A stretch of 64,000 bases of DNA, taken from NCBI GenBank assembly GCA_039972875.1, contig JBDWMA010000022.1:1-64000 (forward strand), given 5' to 3'. A model generated the notes under the pieces. It was not told where the DNA came from and did not search any database. It saw only the letters and a list, made by a program, of their open reading frames with translations. This DNA is from Pseudoruegeria sp039972875 (lineage in GTDB: Bacteria; Pseudomonadota; Alphaproteobacteria; Rhodobacterales; Rhodobacteraceae). This document shows positions 9,064 through 17,519 of this stretch, piece after piece; positions within the stretch are counted from its first letter, which is position 1; each line of letters begins with the position of its first letter. The translations under genes and the position numbers were made by a program.

Positions 9064-9942
9064 CTACTTGGGGTGCGTTGAATCCCACTCTAAAGCTATG
9101 GAGCGCGCGATTTTTGCACTGTTTTCAACAAGAAAGCTTCGAGGTTCGGACAGGTAGGATGCAGTGAACTCTAAAGGTTGCTGATGAAAGCCTGGATCAA
9201 ATTCTACGATCTGACCAGACACTAAAAAATCATTCGCAAGTGCCCTGGGATAGGGCCCAACAGCGATTCCCGCTGCAATCATCTTTAAACTTGCAGATAA
9301 AGATGCTGACGCAAACACCCTCGCTTTCGGTCCAACTGTGCGAGAAAGCTCTGAGATCAATTCCCGATAAGGGCGCGTTTGACTTGAATAGGAAATGACA
9401 GGAATTTGGGTCATGTCGGTGATCGGATTTGTTGATGCGCGGTACCAATGTAAATCAAAGGATGGCAGTGCTACGTTTTCCACCGTGAACTCTGAAACAG
9501 GCCCCATTAGAAAGACCAGATCAAGCCTGCGATCAAGAAGTGCTGCACGCAAATTCAGGGAGATATCCACGGTAAGGTCGACATTGACGCGCGGGTATTC
9601 CTTACTGAACGCTTTGAGGAATTCAGGCAGCCATGCCTGCGCAATTGTTTCCGAAGCGCCGACCCGAAATAGCCCTTCCGTCTCGGCTGGATTCGCTACC
9701 CGCTGCTTTATCTCTTCCTCTACAAAAAGCATCTGCTCTGCATAGGATAGCAGCAGCATCCCTTGTTTTGTCAGTACAAGGTCTCCACTTCCCCTCTCAA
9801 ACAAAGAGACTCGGAGTTCTTGCTCAAGATTAGATATCCGAGTGGACACCGCAGGTTGCGAGAGATGCAGGCGATCTGCTGCTTTCCTAAAGCCACCGAG
9901 CCGAGCGACCCAAAGAAAGGTTCGGATTTGTTCAAAGGTCAT
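9064..9942 (-). CDS. LysR family transcriptional regulator
   Basis: This is a regulator of about 292 residues with an N-terminal winged helix-turn-helix (LWVARLGGFRKAADRLHLSQ then PAVSTRISNLEQELRVSLFE), followed by the two-lobed periplasmic-binding-like effector domain. The ATG at 9942 gives the canonical LysR N-terminus MTFEQIRTFL; upstream in-frame starts would add an atypical extension. It lies upstream of, and in the same direction as, the DUF1445-TRAP-oxoprolinase genes, and so probably controls them in response to the imported substrate or a breakdown product. Confidence 0.9.
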   Translation of the reverse strand: MTFEQIRTFLWVARLGGFRKAADRLHLSQPAVSTRISNLEQELRVSLFERGSGDLVLTKQGMLLLSYAEQMLFVEEEIKQRVANPAETEGLFRVGASETIAQAWLPEFLKAFSKEYPRVNVDLTVDISLNLRAALLDRRLDLVFLMGPVSEFTVENVALPSFDLHWYRASTNPITDMTQIPVISYSSQTRPYRELISELSRTVGPKARVFASASLSASLKMIAAGIAVGPYPRALANDFLVSGQIVEFDPGFHQQPLEFTASYLSEPRSFLVENSAKIARSIALEWDSTHPK

Positions 9943-10067
9943 TGTGCATTCACAAAATTTATCAAAAAGCACGCATACCCATAGAGAACGCCTTTCGAAA
10001 AGTATAGCATCCACAGAGGTATTGCCAAGTTGTTGTCGTTAGCTGGTGAAACCTTGGTAAAACAGGA

Positions 10068-10650
10068 TCATGCCACCAATTCAGCGGTGTAAACGGCCCC
10101 CAGGCTGAGGGCATCTGAACGAGCATGACGGTATGAAGTAATGGTGTGTTGATAGCGACGTGGACGGAAGACAAGGTTGATCTGATCATGCGCTGACAGT
10201 ATCCGTTGTGCCCGCCGGTGCGATTTGAACCCACCAAATATCTTTTCTCGTTTACGTGTCAGTCTGTGCGAAACTTCGATGGCGTTGTTCAAGCCCTTGT
10301 GTGCACGATGGTCGGCTTACGACGCCAGCATGTGTATTAGTTTGATAAAACTGCGCAGTTTGACAGTGATGAGACCCCGCAGATCGCCGAATTGGTTGAT
10401 CGAGCGTCGCACAAAGCGCTTTGCGGCCTTGGGATTTCGGCGCGTTTGAACGAGGATATCAAGCACATTACCGTCTGCATCGATGGCACGCCACAGCCAG
10501 TGCTTCTTACCATGCATCGTGATGACCACTTCATCCAAATGCCACTTATCGTTGGCCAAAACGATTGACCCACAACCGGACAACTTCGCGGCTGAAGATG
10601 ACGCCGCGCTCTGCCAGCAAGTCCTCAACATCGGCCGTGCGCAGAGCAAA
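10068..10650 (-). pseudogene. IS6-family transposase, frameshifted relic
   Basis: The minus strand encodes pieces of an IS6/IS26-type DDE transposase in several frames. KWHLDEVVITMHGKKHWLWR, with the first catalytic aspartate, lies near 10500-10560. NNAIEVSHRLTRKRE and FKSHRRAQRILSAHDQINL, from the C-terminus, lie near 10170-10290. A further piece, which reads as VEDLLAERGVIFSREVVRLW only after a frame change, lies near 10570-10640. No single frame spans it, so it is inactive. Its C-terminal part is closely related to the relic at 38188-38553. Confidence 0.8.
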
Positions 10651-10891
10651 GCGATGATCTTACGTGGATAGCAAAAGCCCTATCTGGCAGAGCGCGTCCC
10701 ATACCGCACCGTGCCAAAGTGGAACGCTGCGCTCAAAGACGTGCGCAACGTCTATTTATGCCCCGATAGGGCACTCCCTGCAGTCGCTTTACACCCCCAA
10801 CGGGGGGCGAAATCCGATCGCTATGCGTGTATGTAAGCAGGACAGGCTGTCCCCTATTTTTGAGAAGCGAAGAGATTAAGGACAACCTAAT
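10651..10891. other. short region without a recognisable gene
   Basis: Nothing convincing is encoded here. One plus-strand frame gives about 50 readable residues (KPYLAERVPYRTVPKW near 10676-10723) that I do not recognise; it may be another gene end cut by the IS6 insertion. AAGGAC near 10879 acts as ribosome binding site for the following TTG-started gene. Confidence 0.4.
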
Positions 10892-11302
10892 TTGAAGAAA
10901 ATAGCCGTTCTCCTAGCTCTCTTTTTTATTGTATCAGCAGCGCTTTATATCATGCAGAAGGGTCAGGTCGTTAGGGAAATTGATATATCTGGGTCACCGT
11001 ATAATGTTGGTCAGGGTGTTGAAATAGATTGGAATCGAATGTGTGTTTCTTCCGAATATCGAAACCCGCAAGAAGATGTTTTTCCAGATGATAGCAACAC
11101 ATGTGCCTATGATGGAGAAATTCCTGAAAGGAGTGTATATTTCACTTACCATCTAGGGAAAGAAGCATGTGAAACACATATTTATCGTGCCTCATTTCTA
11201 TTCGCGAATAACTCAGAGACACGTTGTTTTAATCGTGACGAAATTGAGAACTCTCGTGACTTGTATGAACAGTCGATCATACATTTTGGAGATGAACAAT
11301 GA
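10892..11302 (+). CDS. small membrane-anchored or secreted protein of unknown function
   Basis: This 136-residue protein opens with a single hydrophobic segment (IAVLLALFFIVSAALYIM), probably an uncleaved anchor. A polar domain with five cysteines in the export-facing part follows, suggesting periplasmic disulfides. The start is a TTG with AAGGAC about ten bases upstream. It is noticeably A/T-richer than the flanking operons, which is a sign of transfer. Its TGA overlaps the ATG of the next reading frame (ATGA at 11299-11302). That fits a coupled pair such as an immunity or partner protein with the toxin-like gene, but this pairing is inference. Confidence 0.6.
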   Translation: MKKIAVLLALFFIVSAALYIMQKGQVVREIDISGSPYNVGQGVEIDWNRMCVSSEYRNPQEDVFPDDSNTCAYDGEIPERSVYFTYHLGKEACETHIYRASFLFANNSETRCFNRDEIENSRDLYEQSIIHFGDEQ

Positions 11303-11658
11303 CGGATTGGACGCCTTGGGACACCTATAATCGCTACAATGGAACAAACGGACTGCTCAACTAATATAGGGGTTTGTATGGCATACGAAATGCCGACTCA
11401 CAGTCCGATTTTAACGCCTTTACGCACACGATGACATCTGCAGCAATCGCCATCAATTTTGGCACTGCAGCAGCTAATCTTTTTGGGCTAGGTCGTGAAA
11501 TAAACACCGTAGAAACGGAAGAGGATATACTCGATTCTAGGCGCGTTGTTTTTAATAACAACGTTGGATTGATGGTCGCAGACTACGCCAGAGATAATGG
11601 ACTTCCGGAAGAAGCCTTAGATGAACTCGCGATAGATGCTTTAAACCGTGGTCTGTAA
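11299..11658 (+). pseudogene. polymorphic-toxin-like (DUF6973-type) domain with an in-frame TAA
   Basis: The frame opens with ATG at 11299, inside the stop of the previous gene. It runs 21 codons, hits TAA at 11362, then continues in the same frame to 11658. The second part has FNAFTHTMTSAAIAINFG, then FNNNVGLMVADYA, then LAIDALNRGL. This resembles the D..RHA.W.A....G...NN..G...AL..G pattern that I recall for DUF6973-type domains found in polymorphic toxins. A TTG at 11374 could restart translation and give 94 residues. The family assignment is tentative. The TAA may be a real nonsense mutation, or the downstream piece may be expressed alone. Confidence 0.45.
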
Positions 11659-12177
11659 ATGGTGAATGAAGCCACCGATCTTGGATTAGGTGTTTTGTAT
11701 TCTGGCAACCCTTTTGGAGCACAAGGAAGCGCATATGGTGCACCGCCCGCAGCATATGATGGACCTTCAACTGAAACAGCACGTCTCCGTGAAGAAAGGT
11801 ACGGATTGTCCGCCGGTTCTCGCTCAACTGGTGAATTGACAGGCCCCGGAACGCCTCTAAATCCATTTTTTCCTCCTAGCACTTCTCTCCGCCCTGTAGC
11901 CCGCCCCGAGCACTTCTTTCTCGCTGATACCCCAATTCAGATGTGGCCGCTCGACCCGGTGATTAAGCCTCGCTTGAACGGCAGCTATGACGAGAAGTTG
12001 GTGCTGTCGAAAGTTTGGTATAAGCGCCAAGACCAAATGCAAACCGAAGATTTTGTGGCGTCCAACAACAAACAAGGTCGTCTGCAACCGGATCGGGTGA
12101 CACGCACCATGACTAAGACATCCATGCGTATCTGGATTTCTGGGATACGGGCGTCACCCCGGCCACGCACCGTTTAA
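11659..12177 (+). pseudogene. unrecognised protein fragment, probably the continuation of the toxin-like locus
   Basis: A frame of 172 codons starts with ATG at 11659, directly after the preceding TAA. Its first 60 residues are rich in Gly, Ala, Pro and Ser, and the following part contains FFLADTPIQMWPLDPVIK. The last 25 residues look like a frameshifted tail, since the next frame continues sensibly with KGGFASLLDVLRMDGALKCS. The locus therefore seems to be a longer protein broken near 12170. I do not recognise a domain. The position suggests it belonged to the same transferred unit as 10892-11658. Confidence 0.35.
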
Positions 12178-12671
12178 AGGCGGCTTTGCGTCGCTCTTGG
12201 ATGTCCTACGTATGGACGGCGCGCTTAAGTGCAGCAACGGCACAATGATCCGCGCCGCCACCAACTGCGACGTTGGCTCTATGGGCGACATGATGATCCA
12301 CGCCTCGTCCACTTTGCAAAAGCCCGATAGCACATAAAGAGAACCCAAGGCGGGCAAGGTACGCTTTGGCACATGGATCATTCTGCCCGACGGTCGTCTC
12401 ATGTCCTTCATGGAAATGGCCGCAAGCGAGGGTGGGCGGATCTCAGACGATGGTTGCTATGAGGAAGGGCGAGGACGGTGAATTTCAAGAGTAAAAATTC
12501 CTGTTTCCCTATGCCCACTGCGAAGAACTGCCGAAGCCCGAGGATTGCATCCTCTCCCGCGCGGCTGAAACGCTTGAAGATATCTACCTTGCAAACGAAT
12601 GGGAACAGATTAGCACACGGATGCCCGCGCCGGATAGCTTGGCGGGGTTCAACCCTGATTTCGCGATCCGC
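12178..12671 (+). other. interrupted coding debris of unknown origin
   Basis: Plus-strand frames remain readable but are broken. KGGFASLLDVLRMDGALKCS then NGTMIRAATNCDVGSMGDMM lie at about 12175-12300. FGTWIILPDGRLMSFMEMAA lies near 12370-12430. A piece containing CEELPKPEDCILSRAAET lies at 12515-12575. Stop codons and frame changes separate them. They look like one or two decayed genes, possibly phage- or toxin-related, and abut the truncated RND pump at about 12672. Confidence 0.35.
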
Positions 12672-12984
12672 GCCGCCGATCCGTATCTGTCTCAAGCTCA
12701 AACTCGATCATCAGACTGGCAACAGAGTCTGTGGCTGTTGCGTTTACATGTCGCACGCCGGGGACATCCGAAACAGCATCCTCAATCGGTTGGATCACTT
12801 GATTGGCGATCTCGGACGGGGCCGCACCAGGTTGTGCGATTGACACGGTGATGATCGGAATGTCGATGTTTGGAAATTGAGTGACGGGTAGACGGCCGAA
12901 ACTGACCAACCCAACAAGCAATAAAACAAGGAATAACGCGAGTGACGGGACGGGCTTTCGAATGGCCCAAGTCGACATATTCAT
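12672..12984 (-). pseudogene. RND efflux pump inner-membrane protein, truncated after about 100 residues
   Basis: The minus strand reads MNMSTWAIRKPVPSLALF, the first membrane helix, then SFGRLPVTQFPNIDIP and IQPIEDAVSDVPGV. This is the unmistakable N-terminus of an AcrB/MexB-like resistance-nodulation-division pump. The homology ends at FELETDTDR near 12672; the remaining 900 or more residues are gone and unrelated debris follows. Its ATG overlaps the stop of the adaptor gene (ATGA). Loss of the pump means the adjacent TetR no longer controls an active exporter here. Confidence 0.85.
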
Positions 12985-14153
12985 TGTCCTGTCCCCTCCA
13001 GTTGGGGCAGGTCAACATCACCATCCGCAAAGAAGGCGCCGGCTCTTGCAACAACGATGTCGCCTTGCGCCAAGCCCTGAACGACTTCACGTCGGTCTTG
13101 CCAGAGCAAGCCGGCCGTGACCGGTTGGCGGGCGATGGTATTGTTGGTAACCCTCAAAACATAAGCGCCCGTCGCGTCAGTAAGAACGGTGGATGCGGGC
13201 ACCGATAGGGAGGTACGTTTAGTGATGATAACCCAACCGCTCGAAAATAGCCCAACACGCAAATCAGATTGACCATTCGTCGAAACTCTCACCAATCCCA
13301 AACGGGTCACTGGATCTACAACAGGCGAAATCAATCGAACCTCTCCTGACACTGGCCCAATACCGGCAGTGTCGAGCGAAACTTCGTTACCGACCCGGAG
13401 GCTGCTGATAGCTGTTTCAACAACCTCTGCTTCAATTTCGATATGACCGTCGGCGATCAGACGAAAAAGCGGTTCGCCAGCAGATGTGGCAATTGCCCTC
13501 AGTCGGCCAAGGCGCTCTGCAACCAACCCATCGACTGGCGAGACGATTTTGGCGTGGTCTAGGTTCAACTGTGCGATGTCTACCTGTGGTTGCGCTTGTT
13601 GTAGCTGGCCTCATGCAACCGCCAACCCTTCCATCGCCAAGGCAACATTAGCTGCTGCAGTTTCTTGATTTGCGATGGCCTGATCAAGGCTTGCCTGAGT
13701 TCCGGATCCGCTGGTGCGCAGTTGGTCCGCACGGTCCAGCACCGATTGCGCTTGTCGCAACGACGCCTGTGAAGAACTGATTTGGCTTTGTGCTTGTCTG
13801 ATGCCAGCCAATGCTCGCACGAGTTCGGCATTCGCTTGCGCGAATTGTGCTTCGAGCGTCTGACTGTTCAACCGCACAAGTGTGTCACCCTCAGCAACAT
13901 AATCACCGATATCCACCATGAGCGCTTCAATGGAGTAACCGCTGACCTGCGGGAAAACCTGAACCTCATCACGAGGCACTAGCGTGCCAGAGATCGGAAC
14001 CTGATTAACCATTTAGGTTCGAACGGTCGCAACAACGGTGACTGTGGGGGCGCCTGCAGTCTCTTCAGCAACAGCGGATGTCGATATCAAAGCAATGCAG
14101 ACCAATGCGCTCAAGAATTTTTGATGGATGTGCGGTGACGAATGAATGATCAT
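12981..14153 (-). pseudogene. RND membrane fusion protein (AcrA/HlyD-like) with two in-frame stop codons
   Basis: One frame from ATG 14153 to 12981 encodes a complete periplasmic adaptor of about 390 codons. It has a signal peptide ending in STSAVAEE, a barrel-sandwich half (GTLVPRDEVQVFPQVSGY), a coiled-coil hairpin rich in Q, A and S, the second lipoyl half (AKIVSPVDGLVAERLG), and a beta-barrel domain. It is interrupted in frame by TAA at 14013-14015 and TGA at 13611-13613, with no length change. The gene is therefore a nonsense pseudogene, or the stops are read through. It follows tetR by 80 bp and overlaps the truncated RND gene. Confidence 0.85.
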
Positions 14154-14233
14154 GAAACTGCCTCTTCAAAAAATGTGGATACTGCGTGACGTCGTTTTAT
14201 GTGATTCTCCGCCAGCACGTATTTGGAAACGCG

Positions 14234-14977
14234 TCAGGTTTCGGCGTCAGGGTGGTCTTGCATCGGTTTACGAGCAGGTTTGATGGACATGGTAAGCTCC
14301 ACTATGCCCGGCCAACCGAAATCGGTGGTCCCATCGGGTAACCCCAGCACTCGGTCGATAGTAAGGTATTGCATCGCCATTGCGGCCCGCAATTTTGCTG
14401 CGGCCTCATCGGCACGGACGGTGCCACGGGCGTCGATTGCGACCTTCAGCGCGGGATCAAAGAAATCACCGATATGCAGGATCATGTCTGCGGCTGTTTG
14501 TGCATCGGGTGTCGAAAACACCCCTTCGTCGCAACCCTGCTTGATGATTTGCTCTAGATGTGGGCTGGCAAATTCACCCACGACCCGCTTGAATGCTGCA
14601 AGGAGGGAGGAATTCTTTGCGTCGTTCATTACGCTAAAGAACTCTACTTGTCCTGCGTAGTCGTGTTCCTTGAGGTAGTCAGATCTGAGATGGATGAAGG
14701 CATTCAGTTGGTCCATCGCGGACGTGGATGTACTTCCAGATGCCAAATCCAATTGACCAAACAACGCTTCGGCCATGCGATCCAGAACACCGAACAGCAG
14801 CTCGTCCTTGGATTTGAAGTGATGATAAAACCCACCTTTTGAAATCCCGGCTGCGGCAAGAATGTCGGCCATCGTGGTGTCATCATAACCTTTCGTAAAG
14901 AATAAATACTGCGCGACGTCCAACAATTGGTTGCGGCGATCTTCTGGCTTCATGTTGGTACGCTTAGGAGAGTTCAT
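14234..14977 (-). CDS. TetR/AcrR family transcriptional regulator
   Basis: This 247-residue repressor has the TetR helix-turn-helix near its N-terminus (LLDVAQYLFFTKGYDDTTMA then ILAAAGISKGGFYHHFKSKD) and a helical ligand-binding C-terminal domain. ATG 14977 is used; an ATG eight codons in (14953) is also possible. The gene starts the tetR-adaptor-RND unit. A GACC-NNN-GGTC palindrome lies 28 bp upstream of its start, immediately before a TATATA box, and the same site recurs at the alpha/beta hydrolase promoter. The regulator probably represses itself and the 16-22 kb genes. The ligand is unknown. Confidence 0.9.
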   Translation of the reverse strand: MNSPKRTNMKPEDRRNQLLDVAQYLFFTKGYDDTTMADILAAAGISKGGFYHHFKSKDELLFGVLDRMAEALFGQLDLASGSTSTSAMDQLNAFIHLRSDYLKEHDYAGQVEFFSVMNDAKNSSLLAAFKRVVGEFASPHLEQIIKQGCDEGVFSTPDAQTAADMILHIGDFFDPALKVAIDARGTVRADEAAAKLRAAMAMQYLTIDRVLGLPDGTTDFGWPGIVELTMSIKPARKPMQDHPDAET

Positions 14978-15004
14978 TCAGGTATTCCTTCAAGCTTATA
15001 TATA

Positions 15005-15020
15005 CAGACCCATGGTCGGT
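15005..15020. promoter_or_regulatory. predicted TetR operator at the tetR promoter
   Basis: The site CAGACCCATGGTCGGT has a GACC-CAT-GGTC core. Read on the minus strand, ACCGACCATGGGTCTG is followed at once by TATATA, which suits a -10 box for tetR. It matches 15 of 16 bases of the operator at 17157-17172 in inverse orientation, and the adjoining -10 is similar in both places. It is a predicted binding site for the TetR encoded next to it. Confidence 0.7.
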
Positions 15021-15295
15021 GTAGGCGTGATCGGTGCGGGCGGCAATAGTATTTGAGCCCGTAAGGTGGATCATTTTCCAAGCCCATTCACGAGAAGTCA
15101 AACTGCCAACACAAGTTCATTGCACGCGATTGGGCCAACAAAGTAGGGTTCATGCGCCGCAATGCGGGCCCCCAGAAAACCTTCGGTTCCGTATCCAAAA
15201 ATCAAAATGCCGCCGGGATGTGACCACAACATTTTCGTCGACTTGGGAGAAGTGCATGGGCTTGTCCTTTTCGGTGAGGGCCTTGTCCGGATGTG

Positions 15296-16411
15296 TCATT
15301 GTGTGCGCGGAACGTCGAAATTGATTACAATCCGTCCTTTCGAACGATGTGAAGTTAACAGAGTTACCGCACCCTTGATTGCGTCCAGCTGGAATGGAAT
15401 CTTTGCTTGGACCGGAATGCGAATGTTGTTTTCTTCGATGTGAGCCAGCGCCGGTCTCACAACTTTACGCGGCAATGCTTCACCGAAGACGTAACGGGGA
15501 CCGCGAACGCGGGACGCAATCATGCGCCACAAGACGTGACCAACCACTTTTGAGAATGCGCTCCAAGACAGTTTTGTTTCGCCAATGTAGCGCTGTGGTC
15601 CGACAACTGTGATAAAACGTCCGTTGCGTGGAAGAACTCGCAAGGCGCATTGTTCGGTCTCAAACCCGCCAAGTGCATCAAAGACGATGTCAAAGCTGTT
15701 ATTGCCAACGTTGCCAAAATCATGTGTTGTGTAGTCTATCACTGACGTCGCACCGCGCGCACGCACCATTCCGGCGTTCTTTCCGCTGCAAACCCCAGTC
15801 ACATTCACGCCTAAAGAATGAAGGATCTGGACCATCATTATGCCAACAGCACCAGATGCACCAACCACAAGGCAACGATCGTTCGCCTGAACGCCAGCCT
15901 TTATAAGGGCACCCCAGGCCACACATGACGCCATTGTTAAAGCTGCGGCCTGAACATGGGACAATGAAGCTGGTTTGGCCAAGACATAAGAGTCTTTTAC
16001 ACACCTGTAGGTGGCCCAAGATCCGATTTCTCCCATTTCGTTGGGGATCACGACGACACTGTCGCCCAATGCGAATTTACTGGCGTTCTCTCCGAGACCC
16101 ACAACCGTTCCCGACGCCGAAGACCCCATGATATAGGGTTGGTCTTCTGAAACTTTCTTTGGCCCAAAAAAACGGCCAAGGGCCGTGCCCTGCGCTGCAT
16201 AGATCTCGTCAATATGTATGGAGGATGCGGCCAGTCGGATGGCAACTTCGTTTGGTTTTGGGCGGGGAACGGGCACATTGATCTGTCGAAGTTGATCCAC
16301 GACATGCCCGACTTTCGCGAAATCGGTCATGGCAATCGCGGGCATCACTTCCGCTTTTGCGTAGACGCCCGGACCAGAGGAATTGATGTCGTGCACAATC
16401 AGATCCCCCAA
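15296..16411 (-). CDS. NAD(P)H-dependent zinc-free alcohol dehydrogenase / quinone oxidoreductase (MDR)
   Basis: This 371-residue medium-chain dehydrogenase/reductase has an N-terminal GroES-like domain and a Rossmann fold with LVVGASGAVG at residues 181-190. The usual catalytic-zinc and structural-zinc cysteines are absent, so it belongs with quinone-oxidoreductase or enoyl-reductase-type members that reduce activated double bonds or quinones with NADPH. Its start overlaps the end of the upstream DUF1127 gene by 13 bp. Because that unit lies in the TetR-site-bearing region, it probably detoxifies the regulator's ligand or an electrophile. The substrate is unknown. Confidence 0.85.
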   Translation of the reverse strand: MGDLIVHDINSSGPGVYAKAEVMPAIAMTDFAKVGHVVDQLRQINVPVPRPKPNEVAIRLAASSIHIDEIYAAQGTALGRFFGPKKVSEDQPYIMGSSASGTVVGLGENASKFALGDSVVVIPNEMGEIGSWATYRCVKDSYVLAKPASLSHVQAAALTMASCVAWGALIKAGVQANDRCLVVGASGAVGIMMVQILHSLGVNVTGVCSGKNAGMVRARGATSVIDYTTHDFGNVGNNSFDIVFDALGGFETEQCALRVLPRNGRFITVVGPQRYIGETKLSWSAFSKVVGHVLWRMIASRVRGPRYVFGEALPRKVVRPALAHIEENNIRIPVQAKIPFQLDAIKGAVTLLTSHRSKGRIVINFDVPRTQ

Positions 16412-16605
16412 TAACAGTTGATCTGGCTTGGCCGAACCGGTTCCAGACCGATATCTTTTCGTATGTGATTAGACATTTCGACGTAAGCTAAGCTGCTTGG
16501 ATTTTGCTTGCGGCGCTTAGAGATGGTCTTCCAAAGAGCGACAAACCCAGAAAGACGGAGCGGTCGCGAGAGGGGCGGCATCAGTGTTGGTTGCAATGTA
16601 AGCAT
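16399..16605 (-). CDS. DUF1127-like small protein
   Basis: This protein of about 68 residues has the C-terminal signature SLAYVEMSNHIRKDIGLEP, matching DUF1127 (YjiS-like), whose conserved core is L....L.DIGL. The ATG at 16605 is chosen because AAAGAG lies eight bases upstream; a longer in-frame start at 16728 would run through the promoter region. The 3' end overlaps the dehydrogenase gene, so the two are co-transcribed. DUF1127 proteins in alphaproteobacteria are small, often stress-linked and RNA-associated. Its role here is unknown. Confidence 0.65.
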   Translation of the reverse strand: MLTLQPTLMPPLSRPLRLSGFVALWKTISKRRKQNPSSLAYVEMSNHIRKDIGLEPVRPSQINCYWGI

Positions 16606-16670
16606 CTGTATGACTCTTTCGTTTGGCTGGGTTCGTGCAGTGTTGGGTTTGGGGTTCGAAGTCTTATGTT

Positions 16671-16688
16671 TGGTCGGTTTGTAAAGGA
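16671..16688 (+). repeat. 18 bp inverted repeat, left arm (upstream of DUF1127-MDR)
   Basis: TGGTCGGTTTGTAAAGGA is an exact reverse complement of 17147-17164. It contains a GGTC half of the TetR-type site, but the matching GACC half is not conserved here. It lies about 66 bp upstream of the DUF1127 start, so each divergent gene has one copy of the TTTACAAACCGACCA element facing it. This looks like a duplicated, inverted promoter/operator module. Confidence 0.6.
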
Positions 16689-17146
16689 CTCTGTTTGATT
16701 TTCTTTGAATTCTGAGTACAGCCAGCACCCAAGGCGCATCCTGTCTTCTGGTTAGGGCCGCCCGCAGGTCTGCTCGACGTTAGGTACAATGCCTTGATAT
16801 TATTGGCGTTCTGGAACGGACGGAGGAGAACGCATTGGTGCACGCCGTCGGACTTGTCTGTGCGGTCTTATCGGACTTCAATGAGTGACCAGCGTGTCCC
16901 GATGGCTTGTTTCGACCACCTTTAGGGGTTTGATCTTAGTCCACATGTCGCGCGTTTCTCTCTCACGTCTACGAAGGCATCTGCACCGTTAACCTGCGTA
17001 CTAGGACGCTTGTTCATCCACGGGATCTGAAAAGCGACTGGTAACAGCTACGCCAAGATTGATACGTGCTAACAATGCTTTGGCTGCATGTCGCCTATTG
17101 TGAATGATTGTTCTTAATGGCCGCGGGTCAAATTTTTCCACAAAGA
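16689..17146. other. divergent intergenic region without a recognisable gene
   Basis: No credible reading frame with known similarity was seen in this stretch between the DUF1127-MDR unit and the hydrolase operon. It is flanked by the two arms of the 18 bp inverted repeat. It may contain gene debris, but no frame reads for more than a short distance. Confidence 0.4.
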
Positions 17147-17164
17147 TCCTTTACAAACCGACCA
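17147..17164 (-). repeat. 18 bp inverted repeat, right arm (hydrolase promoter)
   Basis: TCCTTTACAAACCGACCA is the exact reverse complement of 16671-16688. It includes the TTTACA hexamer proposed as -35 and the first half of the full TetR-type operator that follows. Confidence 0.6.
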
Positions 17165-17193
17165 TCGGTCTGCATATAGCGACCGTCGGTCTG
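17150..17193 (+). promoter_or_regulatory. hydrolase-operon promoter with two tandem TetR-type operators
   Basis: TTTACA at 17150-17155 and ATATAG at 17174-17179 form a -35/-10 pair with an 18 bp spacer. One operator, ACCGACCATCGGTCTG (17157-17172), fills the spacer. A second, AGCGACCGTCGGTCTG (17178-17193), covers the -10 and start region. The two are 21 bp apart, two helical turns, as expected for cooperative TetR dimers. The first is a 15/16 inverse match to the site at tetR. Binding at either would block RNA polymerase. The leader to the gene start at 17520 is long, about 330 bp. Confidence 0.65.
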
Positions 17194-17519
17194 TTTGTTA
17201 GGTTCGTCAAAGCTGTAACCAAATGTAACGCTCGACCGGATCAGTAGATCGGGGCCGGCGCCCAAAGAAAATCATCTTTGGGAACGGGAAAGATGAGTGC
17301 TATCGCCCAGAAAAGGACTAAGTTGTGTTTAGCAATTCGAAATCAATAAACCTGTTGGTGCCAGGCCCGTGGTTTGATTTTTCTTGGCGCAATTTGACTC
17401 CGAACGCGCTGACTGCCGCGGGTGCCGTCCTTTTCTTTATCAATGCTAAACCCTGATAATTTGTGGTCGGGCGTCGTGTTCGACCACTGCTTGCAAACCC
17501 ATCCTTGGAGGATCACACG

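Noticed and set aside
16664..16679. A fourth full TetR operator upstream of DUF1127
   Set aside because: Only the GGTCGGT half is conserved; the GACC half is absent, so it is listed as part of the inverted repeat and not as an operator.
16606..16728. Longer start (16728) for the DUF1127-like gene
   Set aside because: The extension is composed of promoter-like repeat sequence and lacks family similarity; ATG 16605 has a proper ribosome site.
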